Positions 14,501-25,100 of a stretch of DNA of 64,000 bases are shown piece by piece. Position 1 is the first letter of the stretch. The number at the start of each line of letters is the position of its first letter. This stretch comes from Plumapathes pennacea (taxonomy: Eukaryota; Cnidaria; Anthozoa; Antipatharia; Myriopathidae). Where the stretch lies: assembly GCA_964036295.1 (NCBI GenBank), contig OZ038464.1, positions 16,236,443-16,300,442 on the forward strand. Direction: 5' to 3'. Below the pieces are notes generated by a model. The model was not told where the DNA came from, made no database searches, and saw only the letters and a program-made list of their open reading frames with translations. Both the position numbers and the translations under genes were made by a program.

Positions 14501-16193
14501 GACATGGTAGATCATGCAAGAAAAAAAAAAAACTATAAATCGTTTGGACACTCCCTGTTAGGCAGATACTGTAGTTTGAAATCTTCTAGGACAAAAGATA
14601 GATCGCCAGTAGGCGACCAACATGAAAACTTTGGTCGCCCAAAGCGTAACTTTCATTCGCACAACTCATAGGTCGCAATTTCTGACGAGCAGTTGGTTGA
14701 CATTTATTTTTGTTAACCCTTCGACAGAGAAAATTGCCTTCATTTACTCAGTGGTCACATTGCAGTAAAAATTGAAACCATTATTAGTTTTGTTCCTTAC
14801 TAGACCTTTACTAATATTGATACTTCGATCAGTTTTTATCTCACGATCGTGAGAAGCTATCAGATCTCATGAAAGACTGAAATGAAAGTTAAAGTTAATC
14901 ACTACTGCATCTGTAAGTTCATCCAGAAATGACTGCTAACCACACCGAAATATTGTGTTCATGGCTGCCATGGAAAAACATTGATGACCATCGATTCTGT
15001 TTTTCTTACCTCAAATATGTCAAATTGCTTCTGCAACAGTGAGTCAATTTCCTCGTTGCCAGCATCAGGATTTTGAAGTGGAAACACATCCATCAATAGT
15101 CCAGCTGCATTGGCCCTCACCATGGGGTTGGCAGCCTTTGAGAACAAACAAACGAGGAGCCAATAGTCATTCCACTTTCACCAATTATACATCGCCATAA
15201 GTAATTCCAATACTATCTGACCTTGAATCTAGATAGACCAACTTATGTTTCTCTGCAATTTTCAAGATGGGTTTGTGTGTTTTTTTAACTCATGAGAAAA
15301 TGTTGCAGAAAAATTCAACTTGCAACAACAGCTCAAAATAAATACTTATGTGTTGACCTTGAAACATAGTCAACAGCAACATTCTCTTTTCAGCTCTCTT
15401 TTGATATAGTATCTTAAGAAAATTGAAAATTTCTTTTTTACCTTGAAAGCTCTCCAGATAATTGGCTGGTAGAGTCTCAGCAATGCTTCATCAACTCCTC
15501 TCTGCTTCTTTTGCTGATGAAAATATCCAAGGACCTGTAACAGCACACATACAGCAATCAGAACTTTGAAAAATGCATCTTGATCCTAGCTAAAATTGCA
15601 TATCAAAGAAGAATTTTAAAATCGTGCAGCAGGAGTAAAATTAACCCCAACCTCCCGTCTTTACAAAAGCAATAAAATTTGAAGAATGAATTCAAAATGT
15701 TTTGGTTTCCATGTATAAAACAGCAAAACAGGAGCCTCAAAACCCACTCAAATGCTTATGAGAAACACTCTTATAGCAAACTGCATATCGGAGATTTTCT
15801 AACATATGCAGGTTCTCTGTGTAATGCATGACCTCTGTAAATAAAGTAACTTTTTTCTTATGGTGCAGAATATTATAACCCAACAAAAGCCTAACATATG
15901 CAGGTTTCTGTGTAAAGTATGACCTCTATAAAGAAAGTTTTTTTTTTTCTTATGGTGCAGAATATATAATGTCATAAAAGCCTGAAGTTATCAAGTGGAT
16001 ATGAATCACGGGAAATATGTTAGCCCACCTTTCTAAGCCGTGAGGCCATGGACTGTGTTCCTGTACGCTGGGCATGCACAGCACAGAACATCAAGTCCTG
16101 GATGCAGTGTATTTCAAGAGTCTGCAGTTGAGACAAGAAAAAGTAAATAATACATTGCTTTATCCCTTTCACTCCCAAGCTCACTTTTTTTTT

Positions 16194-16225
<32 letters not shown>

Positions 16226-19200
16226 GAATCTGTAGGAGAAAGTCGAAGTTGATCACCCACAGCCAGGGTTAACTCTGTATGAAAGAAGTTCTTCTTTCAG
16301 TGGATGATATAACAAATCTATTTTCTATAGTCACCAATGGATATTAGCTAGTCTGAATAAAAGGTCCAGACACTCTTGTCCCATCCTCAAAATAATGATC
16401 AACGTTTGATCATGCTGTGACGATGTACCTCCAGGAATGGTCCGGATGCAACTCGCCATGCCCTGAAGTAGACTTCACCATAATAACCAAGAACGGCCCT
16501 ACAATAACAAGACATACAGGTGACTGTAAGACTTACTCAGAAACCCTAGCAGTACCCCTGTTAAAATACATGTACTGTATGTAATGGGACCAATTTGTTT
16601 AAAAAATGAAAGTTGATAGGTATCTATTGTTCACACAAGTTAGTTTTCTGTATTTTTAAGAGGGGGAGGGGTGAGGGGGGAGGGGGGAGGGGGTGGACTG
16701 CTTCCTGTAATTGTCAGAGGGGGGGGAGGGGTGATTCCAGGAGTACAGTTTACACAGGTACACGTACTGTAAACCTTCTTGGGAATGGGAGCTTTCCTTT
16801 ACTTAAAAACCAACAAAAATATTGGAACAGTCAACAAACTAAAGAATCAGCAGGCCGTTCAGATGTCAAGGATCGTTGACATCTAAACTGGCATTTCAGT
16901 TAATACTTACAGAGGACAAGAGGGTAGCTGGTTTTTTATTGTCTTGTGCAGCTGCTTGGAAAAACCAATATTGAGGCCAAAGAGATAACTCAAGAAACGA
17001 CGACCCTGTAGAGCCATATAATACAAGTTGCATAGTAATACAAAAAAGTGAAACAAATACCTTATTACAGAAAATGACACGAAATTTAAAAATTCGAAAT
17101 TAACCCTTTCACTCCCAAGAGTGATAAAGTTTAATTTTTCCTTCAGCTTTTCAGTGTCTACAGTAATATACATGTATGAAAAGCCTTGCTCAGATGAAAG
17201 CTGATTAAATTATCAGTTTTCATAATTATATCATTCATACACTTTCTTAGGTTGGGAGAATCTGTATTTTGAGCTTGGAAGTGAAAGGGCTAAAGTGACC
17301 CAAAATATAGAATTGTTGAAGACAGCAAAAAGTAAAGTCAGTGCTGCAAAATATGCATTTCACCAAAATTACCACGTTGCAAACATTTCATGTAATAAGG
17401 CACTGGGGAGAAGATGCAGGATTTCTATTGCATTATAACTTTGCTTAAATAAATAACATGAGATGTAAAGACATATACAGTACCTCCTCTTGTTCTAGGT
17501 ACAGTGGGTGTATGATGCATTGGTAAAGTAAATGTTTGAGAGATTCAGAAGATTCATCTTCAAAATCCATCAAGAGCAGACTCTGTCGGAATCCCCAGAC
17601 ACGTTTGATTTCTGCACCCTGTAGAACATGCATGGGTAATAAAAAGATGAGCAATATTGAGAGCTACAGTACAGTATTTATGACATTCACAATTAGTGTA
17701 GCTAGAGTAATACAGTCAAAGCTGTCTGGGCGGACACTCTTGTAATTGGACAGCTCCACTTATGGACACCTTTAAGAAACCTTGCTTAAATTCTGGCTCA
17801 GTCAAACTCTGTAGTAATTTAGAATCAGAATACTGCACAGTGTGCTGGTAAGCACATTGTCTGCTATTACTTGGGCTGCTATTGTTGGCTGCTAATTACT
17901 TGGGCTCACAATTTTTTTTTTTTTTTGGTGGATCAAGGGGTAATGCCTGCTACCACCGTGGCCTTTGTGCCCTATTCTGTGGCTTCAGCTTACCAGCACA
18001 TTGTGCAGCATTCTGGTTATGTAAATTAAGCCACATCCCACAAGCCTTACGATTTTACAGCTCTGTAGTAATTTACACATGTAAGTGAACAGTTCCAGTC
18101 ACGAACACTTTTTCTGCGACAAACCATAGAGTGTCCATTTACGGGAGCTTCAACACTGTATTTATTGACAAGTGTGTGGTTGTCAAACTGACTAAGAGCT
18201 ACAATTCAATGAAAGGTATCAGGAAAGAATTTTAAATCTGACATGTGGAAGCTGACTACAAATAGACAAACTTTTATAGAAACTTACAGTCCCTTGCATC
18301 AGACTTCTTATGAGCAAATATGGCATTGTGTGGGTCACAAGTTCTTCCCGTCCATCCAGATCAGTGTTTGCAAACCTGCAACATGTTCACAAAGAAGTGT
18401 GCTGCCTGTTAAATTATACTGATATATTTATCTTGGGTGGAGTGGAGGGAAGATTAATGATCTAAAAAGAAGATGAATACAAGTTTCTCAAATTCCCAAG
18501 CATAAGGATAGAATGTGAAGTACATAGAGCATGGCGATTGTTATTTATATGGTGAACCGTGAGAGGTACAGTGTGCATTGTAGATGTGTTAGAAATTATT
18601 ATTGATGTTCAGGTGTGGAAAAAGTGTGTATGAAAGGACTGTAGAAGTATTGTAGTACTAACAGTACAAAGAGACTCCTTCCTGTTGGAAGGAGTAAAGG
18701 GAGTGACTGTGGTCTACATCTCAAGCAGACAGTTTAGGTTTTTTTTCTTTGGATTTCAATGTGCAATACAAAGGAGTTTGTGATTAAATTGGCTGGCTAT
18801 TGCATGGCAGTTTACATGTACAATAGGGTGCTGGATATTCAGATATAAAATATTAGTTAATCAAAAGATTGAAGTAAAGAAAAAACTCACCATAATTCAC
18901 ACAAGTGAGCAATTTCATTCTGCAATTTCTCTTCATCATCTGGAAGGGACAGCAAGACACCTACAGGAACATTTTAAGAAAAATAAAGTAATATTATGAG
19001 TCATGTTCTTGAAGCAAAGAAATCAAGACAAATGAACAAACAAACAAACAAAATGTGTTACCATGCAGAGCAACAACAGTTTCCAGCATGGCTGAGGGTT
19101 TGACTACATTCCCCGGGGAAGTTAATGCAGAGACAGCCACCGAGACTATGCCACAAAGACAAGACAAAGCATCAGAAACAGCCTGAAAGAAAAAAGAAAA

Positions 19201-21076
19201 CTTCAATTTAACCTACAGTAATACCCACAAATACTCCATACATACATGTATTTTGAGGTGTGTGTGCAGACAGAAGGCTGTCAACTGCTCCCTAAGCTAG
19301 AAGTCGTACAATATGTAGCAATTAGACCAATCAGCATAAAAGTCTGTGAAAATTGCCAGGTCTTGCCAATCATACTGGTATTTTATAGGTGTTCCAACTG
19401 CATGCCTTGGTTGAGTTCTTTAATAGTTTACATTGTTGTGCTGCTTGTGCCATTCATTCGGTTTTTGTTTTGCAGGCTTGTGGAAGTCTATCTGACCCCT
19501 GGCCAAGAAGTGCACAGGGTTTACATTTTTACTAGTGTGTAAAAAGCTCCCCCCCCCCCTCCCCCCCCCCCCCCTTCTCTGGATATTAATGCAGATCGCC
19601 TATTTTCCTACCATGGCATCATCTCTCAGTTCCCGTTCCTCCTCTGCTGAGACTATCAGTAACAGGGCACTGCACATCTCTTGCAGACCGCTCCACATCT
19701 TGTTGTGGTCTTTCTTAGACAAGGTTTGCAGAATTTCGTCAACATCAGATGTGGTATTCTTGGAATTCTGGCAAAATACAGACATATCACATGTTGATTC
19801 ATACAGTTCTACAAACAACTCAGCAGTATATAAAATAGAGAATAATATTTGGGCATGCAAAGATATGAAAATTATCTTTGAGTGTTCATCTCGATATCTC
19901 ACGAGTGAGCAAAGCAAACCTCTGTTTATTTCATAAACTCTGGTGTGATACGGAGATTTCCGCCAATAAGAAATGTGAAAACATACAAGATCGTGGCTTG
20001 GCTGATATCAACACTCGTAAGAATATAGTATTTTTACATGTGTTTAGATATGAAATTTCTCAGTGGCGGAAATCTCTAGTCTGTATCGTTGATATACTAA
20101 CAGGGGTACAATGACAGGGAGGTGCGATGGTCTTTTTTTTGGGGGGGGGGGGGCGGTTAAATTTGCAATTTTGGGGTAAGAAGTTTTTGGGGTGGTCCAT
20201 TTTTGGATCGAAAGATTTTGGTAGTGACTCTTTTTAGGGTTGATAAAAAGCTTGTCCTATCGTTCTTAAATTTATGCTAAACAACTACTGTTACAATTTC
20301 CTTTTCCAGCTTCTACCAAATTACTACCAAGTATACTTCTTGTTGTAGTGTGTTCTATTCACGAGAGATTAAGTTACACAGTTACAAAAGTTCTGGGCCA
20401 TTGAATACCCTCCCTGGAATCTGCTGTAAACTCTATACACCGGACACTTCTATTAGACTATAGGTACCAAGATCAAGTTGACTAACACTGTATTTGCATT
20501 AGTTCAAATCGACTGGACATCAAAGTGTTGCACTGTCTGTATGTTTACATATAAGCCATGTCACACAAGGCAATTTTTATTGCAACCTGCAACGCCGTTG
20601 CGAGACAAGTTGCAGAAGAGATTGTGTGTGTAACACCCCCTCTTTGCAACACAGCAAAATTGCAAGACAAGTTGCAGGAACAGTCTTATACTTTTTGCAG
20701 CGTTGCATGGTCTATTGGTCTTCTTGCAACGTGTGACATGCATGTATTTTGAAACTTGTCTTGCAATGCAATATTGTTAGCGTAGAAAAGTATGATTAAC
20801 AAATGTCCAGTGGTTTGTTGTGGTGTGGACTCTTATTTACCGTCAAAATGTTGTGGACTCACGAGGCGCTGTTAGTCCACACCACGACAAGGACGGTTAT
20901 TGTAACATTACACCTTACAGCGTGCACAAACCACCATTTTTTGACGCCAAAACGTCTCAGCTTCAGGAAGTATACAAATCACTACTCACATTCGTCACAC
21001 GCTGTTCCATGAACTCCAGAAATGAATGGCAGTCGCCGTTGCTCACAGACCTCAAAAACAACTCTCGTAGATTCAT
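343..21076 (-). CDS. NCAPG2: Condensin-2 complex subunit G2, complete 34-exon gene
   Basis: HEAT-repeat subunit of condensin II, the nuclear complex that compacts mitotic chromosomes. Coding exons in transcript order: 21076-20990, 19767-19612, 19182-19062, 18960-18891, 18375-18288, 17618-17484, 17005-16911, 16498-16429, 16121-16029, 15534-15442, 15135-15010, 14109-13987, 13474-13418, 13220-13068, 12614-12483, 12160-12067, 11542-11441, 10926-10772, 10347-10255, 9566-9496, 9120-8943, 8509-8423, 7742-7662, 6711-6604, 6160-6063, 5452-5353, 4971-4872, 3912-3835, 3178-3084, 2334-2209, 2000-1906, 1493-1393, 743-632, 406-343. All junctions are GT-AG and phases agree; 3537 nt gives 1178 aa, close to vertebrate NCAPG2. 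Recognisable segments, compared with remembered human protein: GRRFLSYLFGLNIGF, CIQDLMFCAVH, DPYPTVRATAVHGVCRI, ELAFDMSSSAVRVAVF, NRLSHPLL, AARRFYQY, CMCSWDKVSQVVDLINQW. The ATG at 21076 aligns with the vertebrate start. No frame break was found. Weakest exons, supported mainly by phase: 3178-3084 and 7742-7662. Confidence 0.95.
571..934. repeat. Two copies of a MITE family with ends CCCTTTCACTCCCAAG
   Basis: A truncated copy begins at 571 in the last NCAPG2 intron. A second copy ends with the inverse terminus CTTGGGAGTGAAAGGG at 919-934. NCAPG2 exon 743-632 lies between them. The same family recurs throughout the window. Confidence 0.7.
1001..1277. repeat. MITE-like element with 22-bp inverted ends
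   Basis: It starts GGGTCGTTTATACAAGAGAA and ends with the near-perfect inverse (TTCTCTCGTATAAACGACCC). Inside are smaller palindromic motifs around CGTCTT and GCGGCTT. It lies in an NCAPG2 intron. Confidence 0.75.
1685..1795. repeat. Short inverted-repeat element
   Basis: The arms GGGTCAAACGCCGTA and TACGGCGTTTGACCC flank a second inner palindrome (CTCAATGCAAAT / ATTTGCATTGAG). This is a foldback MITE in an NCAPG2 intron. Confidence 0.75.
2339..2401. repeat. CAA then CAT/CAG microsatellite at an NCAPG2 3' splice site
   Basis: About eleven CAA repeats followed by CAT/CAG triplets. On the minus strand this is a (TTG)n tract ending 4 nt before the AG that opens NCAPG2 exon 2334-2209. A plus-strand Gln/His open frame across it is not a gene. 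Confidence 0.85.
4014..4151. repeat. MITE with about 37-bp inverted ends
   Basis: The left end GTATGATGAATCGACTAAGG is mirrored by CCTAGTCGATTCATCATAC at the right end, continuing into AGTTTTCACA. It lies in an NCAPG2 intron. Confidence 0.8.
4185..4600. repeat. Element with AGTGGAACCTCGATATA ends, pogo/Tigger-like appearance
   Basis: Inverted ends AGTGGAACTCGATATAACG and CGTATATCGAGGTTCCACT are separated by about 380 bp containing repeated GTTCGTTATAACG motifs. The end sequence resembles ends of Tc1/mariner-pogo non-autonomous elements. The superfamily assignment is inferred. Confidence 0.7.
4720..4842. repeat. 19-bp tandem repeat, about 6.4 units
   Basis: The unit GGTATAACAGGTATAACTT repeats with an alternating GGTTTAAC variant. 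It sits about 30 bp inside the intron following the donor of NCAPG2 exon 4971-4872. Confidence 0.9.
5862..6040. repeat. CCCTTTCACTCCCAAG-family MITE copy
   Basis: Starts ACCCTTTTACTCCCAAGAG and shares the internal block GATCAACTTC...ATATCATAC with the other copies. The right terminus is degraded. Confidence 0.65.
7191..7383. repeat. CCCTTTCACTCCCAAG-family MITE copy
   Basis: Left end TACTCCCAAGAGTGATCGA and right end GAGCTTGGGAGTGAAAGGG are both preserved. In an NCAPG2 intron. Confidence 0.75.
7993..8066. repeat. GTT/GTC trinucleotide microsatellite
   Basis: Runs of GTT and GTC in an NCAPG2 intron. They create a long valine-rich open frame on the plus strand that is not a gene. Confidence 0.85.
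8251..8404. repeat. CCCTTTCACTCC-family MITE copy, right end lost
   Basis: Begins ACCCTTTCACTCCTGGGAG, shares the ATGTATCATACAGTACGGAG block, and ends shortly before NCAPG2 exon 8509-8423. Confidence 0.6.
8525..8569. repeat. CGA/CAA microsatellite at an NCAPG2 3' splice site
   Basis: Directly abuts the polypyrimidine stretch of the acceptor of exon 8509-8423. On the transcribed strand it reads (TTG)n(TCG)n. Confidence 0.85.
11700..11802. repeat. Near-perfect hairpin with arms of about 47 bp
   Basis: The arm CGCTGGTGTGTCAACT continues through TTGATTGAGGTACTG to CCGTAA and is mirrored after a loop of about 7 nt. It sits inside a larger repeat flanked by CTAATC/GATTAG-type motifs in an NCAPG2 intron. 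Confidence 0.85.
16163..16258. repeat. CCCTTTCACTCCCAAG-family fragment broken by poly-T/poly-G
   Basis: The left end CCCTTTCACTCCCAAG is followed by a T run and a G run, then reversed internal sequence (AAGTCGAAGTTGATCAC). It lies immediately upstream of NCAPG2 exon 16121-16029. Confidence 0.6.
16661..16735. repeat. G-rich tract, possible G-quadruplex
   Basis: Several runs of four to eight G separated by one to three bases on the plus strand, followed by a second G8 run. It lies in an NCAPG2 intron, so the transcript carries the C-rich strand. Confidence 0.6.
17104..17288. repeat. CCCTTTCACTCCCAAG-family MITE copy, complete
   Basis: Both ends are present: CCCTTTCACTCCCAAGAG at the left and CTTGGAAGTGAAAGGG at the right. 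In an NCAPG2 intron. Confidence 0.8.
20557..20740. repeat. MITE with CATGTCACA/TGTGACATG ends
   Basis: Inverted ends CATGTCACACAAGGCAA and TTGCAACGTGTGACATG, with internal short repeats of TTGCAAC. In NCAPG2 intron 1. Confidence 0.75.
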
Positions 21077-21190
21077 CTTGAGGCATTTAAACACGTTCAG
21101 AACAAACAGGCCAAAACTTTGAGAGAAAATATAAAAACATAAAACAGCAAAAACGTTGGATCGGAAATGCGCGCGCTTTTAGCTAGCCAA

Positions 21191-21267
21191 CCTCGTACCC
21201 AGACTCTTCCGCTGTCCGTTGAGCATGCGCTGTACGCTGTAAGACAGTGGAAGAGTCTGGGGCGAGG
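21191..21267. repeat. Foldback element with 25-bp arms
   Basis: CCTCGTACCCAGACTCTTCC and its inverse GGAAGAGTCTGGGGCGAGG pair around a loop of about 26 nt just upstream of NCAPG2. Confidence 0.85.
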
Positions 21268-21355
21268 AATGAGACTTCAACATAAAAAGGAAAAAGATGC
21301 GGAGGGAAAGGGACCGGGGGAAAATTACTATAGCTAAAAGTGATTAAGGGGTAGG

Positions 21356-21538
21356 CGCCAATCCTCGTTCGATGGGTTCTATTCCCAGAACAAACATTAG
21401 GTCATTTTAGCTATTCCTGCATTTTGAACAGCTTCTGGATACATCCCAACCTTAATCAGCTCCAAACCAAATAATTTTCAGTACCGATCAGCAGCGCATT
21501 TTTATTCCGGAAGAGACCGAATCGAACGAGGATTGGCG
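21356..21538. repeat. 183-bp MITE with perfect 18-bp inverted ends
   Basis: Ends CGCCAATCCTCGTTCGAT and ATCGAACGAGGATTGGCG are exact reverse complements. Confidence 0.88.
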
Positions 21539-21913
21539 AGAATTTTAAGAGCGACAGCAAAAACCAGTTAATGGATGCCCTCAAACGACGTCGCATATTC
21601 TAGTATGTAAATGCTGCCAGTCTCGAAATTGGATGATCCAATGACTAAAATAGATATCTTAGACAACCGGTGGGGAAAATCACTGGGGCAAAAACAGATA
21701 TGCATGGGATTAATGGGATTAACGGAATTAATGGGCCGAAGGCTGTCAAACCTGTGCGTGAACCAAAAAGGTAATTCACTGATATTCAATTAAAAAGACT
21801 AGGCACAGAGACAAGCCATCAATTATTGAACCACAGAATAAAATAAAAATCACCACTGAGTATTTTCGGCAACGTATATTGCATTTTTAAATTGCTAGTT
21901 CCATTCTGTCGGT

Positions 21914-22135
21914 TAGCCTGAGATCACAAACAACCGTACCTATTTAAAAATTCACTAAACATATACGTTTTCCCATCAAATAACAAACACTCCGACTACC
22001 ACCTGTCCGAGTGAAGGTTTACTAATTACTCAAAAGTATAAATGACCACATGGCCGCGGAAATGCATTTAAAACAGACGGCGACAGATCACGCTTGGGTC
22101 GTGATCAACCTCGAAGAAAGACTTATCGTGAAGTC
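21914..22135 (+). promoter_or_regulatory. Conserved 5' leader/promoter block of receptor gene A
   Basis: Shares ATCACAAACAACCG, a TATTTAAAAATTCACTAAA-type AT stretch, CACCTGTCCGAGTGAAGG and the GGGTCGTGATCAACC leader with regions before the ATGs of B, C and D. Conservation next to four start codons suggests promoter or 5' UTR. It could also be duplicated sequence without function. Confidence 0.5.
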
Positions 22136-25100
22136 ATGATCTTTGTACCCGCATTGCTTCTGCTGATGCAGACTGATGCCTGTCCATTCACAACAGGTAC
22201 GGAAAAAAAAACTAAAGGAAAGCGATGTTTGACATTTTAGTTGATCGCAGGATCTAAAAGTTCTCCAGTTTGTAGAGTAAACGTCAGAAAAGCTGAATAT
22301 CTTGCAAATCACCCTGGGTTGCGACGAGAAATTCCCACATCGCTTTGTGATGGATGTACTCTTACCGTAAAAAACAAGTTTGCCGAGATACTGTCGGTGG
22401 GTTGGAGTTGATCAAAATTGCCGGCAAATTTCTAAAGTTGGTGACACCTATTCTTTTTCAGAAAAGCGGACACGATTTATGCAACGTCGAGCAACAATTT
22501 TGCCTCTTCAGTTTATTGCGTGTACAGTCCTAGATATGGAAATGTGTTATATGAAAAACTGCGCCACACTGTGTGTCAGCCGCGTGATAGTAGTTTTTGT
22601 ACTGATAACATGACCTCAGAAAGGCGAAAGTCGTGCTCAGTGGCCACATTCGTTGAAATAATACCATAAATAATTCATACAACACTGAGCGGTATAGATA
22701 AATTGCAACTCATGTGAAAGAGTGGCATCCGCGATAGCCAATATCAAAGACTATCACCAGCAAGTGCCATTACTTTAGCAAAGCGGAACGATCACAAGTA
22801 CACGAAGATTTTAAGACTCGCAAACACTAAAACGATCCGCTGTTTGTTTATCGCAAGTTTGGCCAGAGGGACATAATTATCGTTTAACATATGTAGTAAC
22901 AGCCTCTCTCACTAAAAGGTTTGAAATTGCATGCTGTTCAATATACAAGGAAGCACTCCACGAAGTTTCCTTTTCATCCGGCAAAAGGCAGACAATCGTC
23001 GTTTTGTTCTGTAAACAAAACGCCGGTGTCGCCTTAATGGAAAAAATCAATTCATTCGTTTCATTCAATGGCTATTTTCTGGCAGCAGGCACGAGGCCCG
23101 TGCGTGCGTTCAGTCAATTAATCATCAGTTTCCGGTAGAAAAAGCTTAATTGAATAATTGCAAACATGAATATGAAAGCGCGAGACAATATTTCCTTGCG
23201 CCCACGGGGCCACGCAGTTTAATAAATGTCCAAGACGAAGCCCTCGCCTGAAACTACTACAGAAGAGAATCACTGATCGTAACAGAAATGAAAAAAAAAA
23301 ACACAAAACGAAGCAAAAACAGCCCATTAACCATCGAGGAACGCTTGTACAAGATCAATCAACAAATGTTGTTGTTGTTGTTTTTTCTTGTTTTGCTTTT
23401 TGATGAAATCCGCGGATGTAATTCTTCATTCAGTCTTTGATCGAAATTTTAAATGAAAAAAATAGCAACGAATAATACTACACATAAAACGGAAAAAGTA
23501 TTTGATAATTTTTAAAAATATGAATTAATGTAATTTTATATTAGAGGATGGAGACAGGGAATTCTAAGAAACAACCGTGAGTAAAATCTTGTTTGCATAC
23601 AGTGAACCGTGTACTCGGTGGATTGACTTATGAGCCTGCATACATAGGGTTCAGCGTTTCACGAAAGAAAGCAGCTGGCATGCTTCTCTGGCCAAATTAA
23701 GTAATACATGCATCTGATCTTGCTTTTGATACGCTTTCGGATTGGTCCAAGCAAGTCAGTTTGGCAGCAGTCTCGAGCAATCAGGAACAACATACACCCT
23801 TTTTTCATCACGGTCAGTTCGTCAAAATCAAAATGCGGTAGAAACCAACATACAGCCTTTTATGATCAGGGTCAGTTGGTCAAAACCAACACACATCCTT
23901 TTGTCATCACAGTCAGTCGGTTAAAACCAACATGCGGCCTTTTATGATCAGGGTCAGTTCATTAAAACCAACACACATCCTTTTGTTTTCACGGTCAGTT
24001 GGTCAAAACCAACATACACCCTTTTGTCATCACGATCAGTGGGTCAAAACCAGCATACACCCTTTTGTGATTACGGTCAGGTGGTAAAAACCAATATACA
24101 CCCTTTTGTGAATATGGTCAAGATTTACCCAAGTAAACTTAATTATGACGTCTTGATTATGCGCACTCAAGTTTCACATGTATTAGTGTTGTTATGTATA
24201 TTGATAAGTATTTCTAGGAAGACTTTGTTCCAAGTTATACAATAAACAGAACATGTCCACTTTGAAGAGACAAACGGTCATCGCGTCAGGATAAAGAAGT
24301 TATTACACGGGAATGAGTGCAATACGGCGGAGTATTTTTACGAGTCGGTTTTATTTTTTCGAGCCTGCTTCAGGCGAGAAAAAATAAAACTGACGAGTAA
24401 AAATACAGCCGTATTGCACGACTCTTTTTGTAATAAATTGTTTATTATACGACAAACGAAGAAGGGCAAACGTTCTCGCCGCGCGCAAAATGGAACAAAA
24501 AATGACGCGTTCGTAAGCTTTTGCTTGCGAAAATTTATCCCGTGTAAGCTATTAAACCAGTAGATCTGGTTCCTGACGAGTGCAATACGCTCCCATCTTT
24601 GCACTCGTTTTGGCCCGTATTTGCACTCCGAAATGTGAAGTCGTGTAATAATGTATATTACGGAATATTGAAGGCAGAACTTTTCCTTTTCTTGCAGGGT
24701 CGGGTTTGAAAGTCTGCATTGATTCCATAGAATTTGTCAAGTCGGGAGATAACGCGACCCTGAACTGTTCTGTAGTGACCGGGGGACTCGCCGACAACAT
24801 TTACTGGTACAATACTGCAGATGTGAATACCAAGATGAAAGTATCGAAAAGTTCCGTAGCATGGGACAGTCTCGTACTGCACAATGTGACGCTGAAAGAC
24901 GCATCAACATATCGCTGCCAAGCGAACAAGGGACAAGAGGTGGATAGTGATGAATACACACTGGACGTGTACGGTGAGATATCACACAACTTCTCGAGCA
25001 GAAGTGATGACGTTTAATGAATGATTTTCTGAAGTAATACATGGGTGTCTTATCAAATATGTTTAGGGCTTCAACGAGATTCGAACACGCACAGGCTACT

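Larger units (their letters stand above)
21077..22135. promoter_or_regulatory. Divergent intergenic region between NCAPG2 and receptor gene A
   Basis: 1.06 kb separates the two start codons, which point away from each other, so both promoters must lie here unless 5' exons lie elsewhere. It holds two foldback elements (21191-21267 and 21356-21538) and, at 21914-22135, a leader block shared with the other receptor genes. No TATA box was assigned with confidence. Confidence 0.55.

Noticed and set aside
23788-24120. Spaced repeats resembling a CRISPR array
   Set aside because: Whole units are repeated without unique spacers, in an animal intron. It is a minisatellite.
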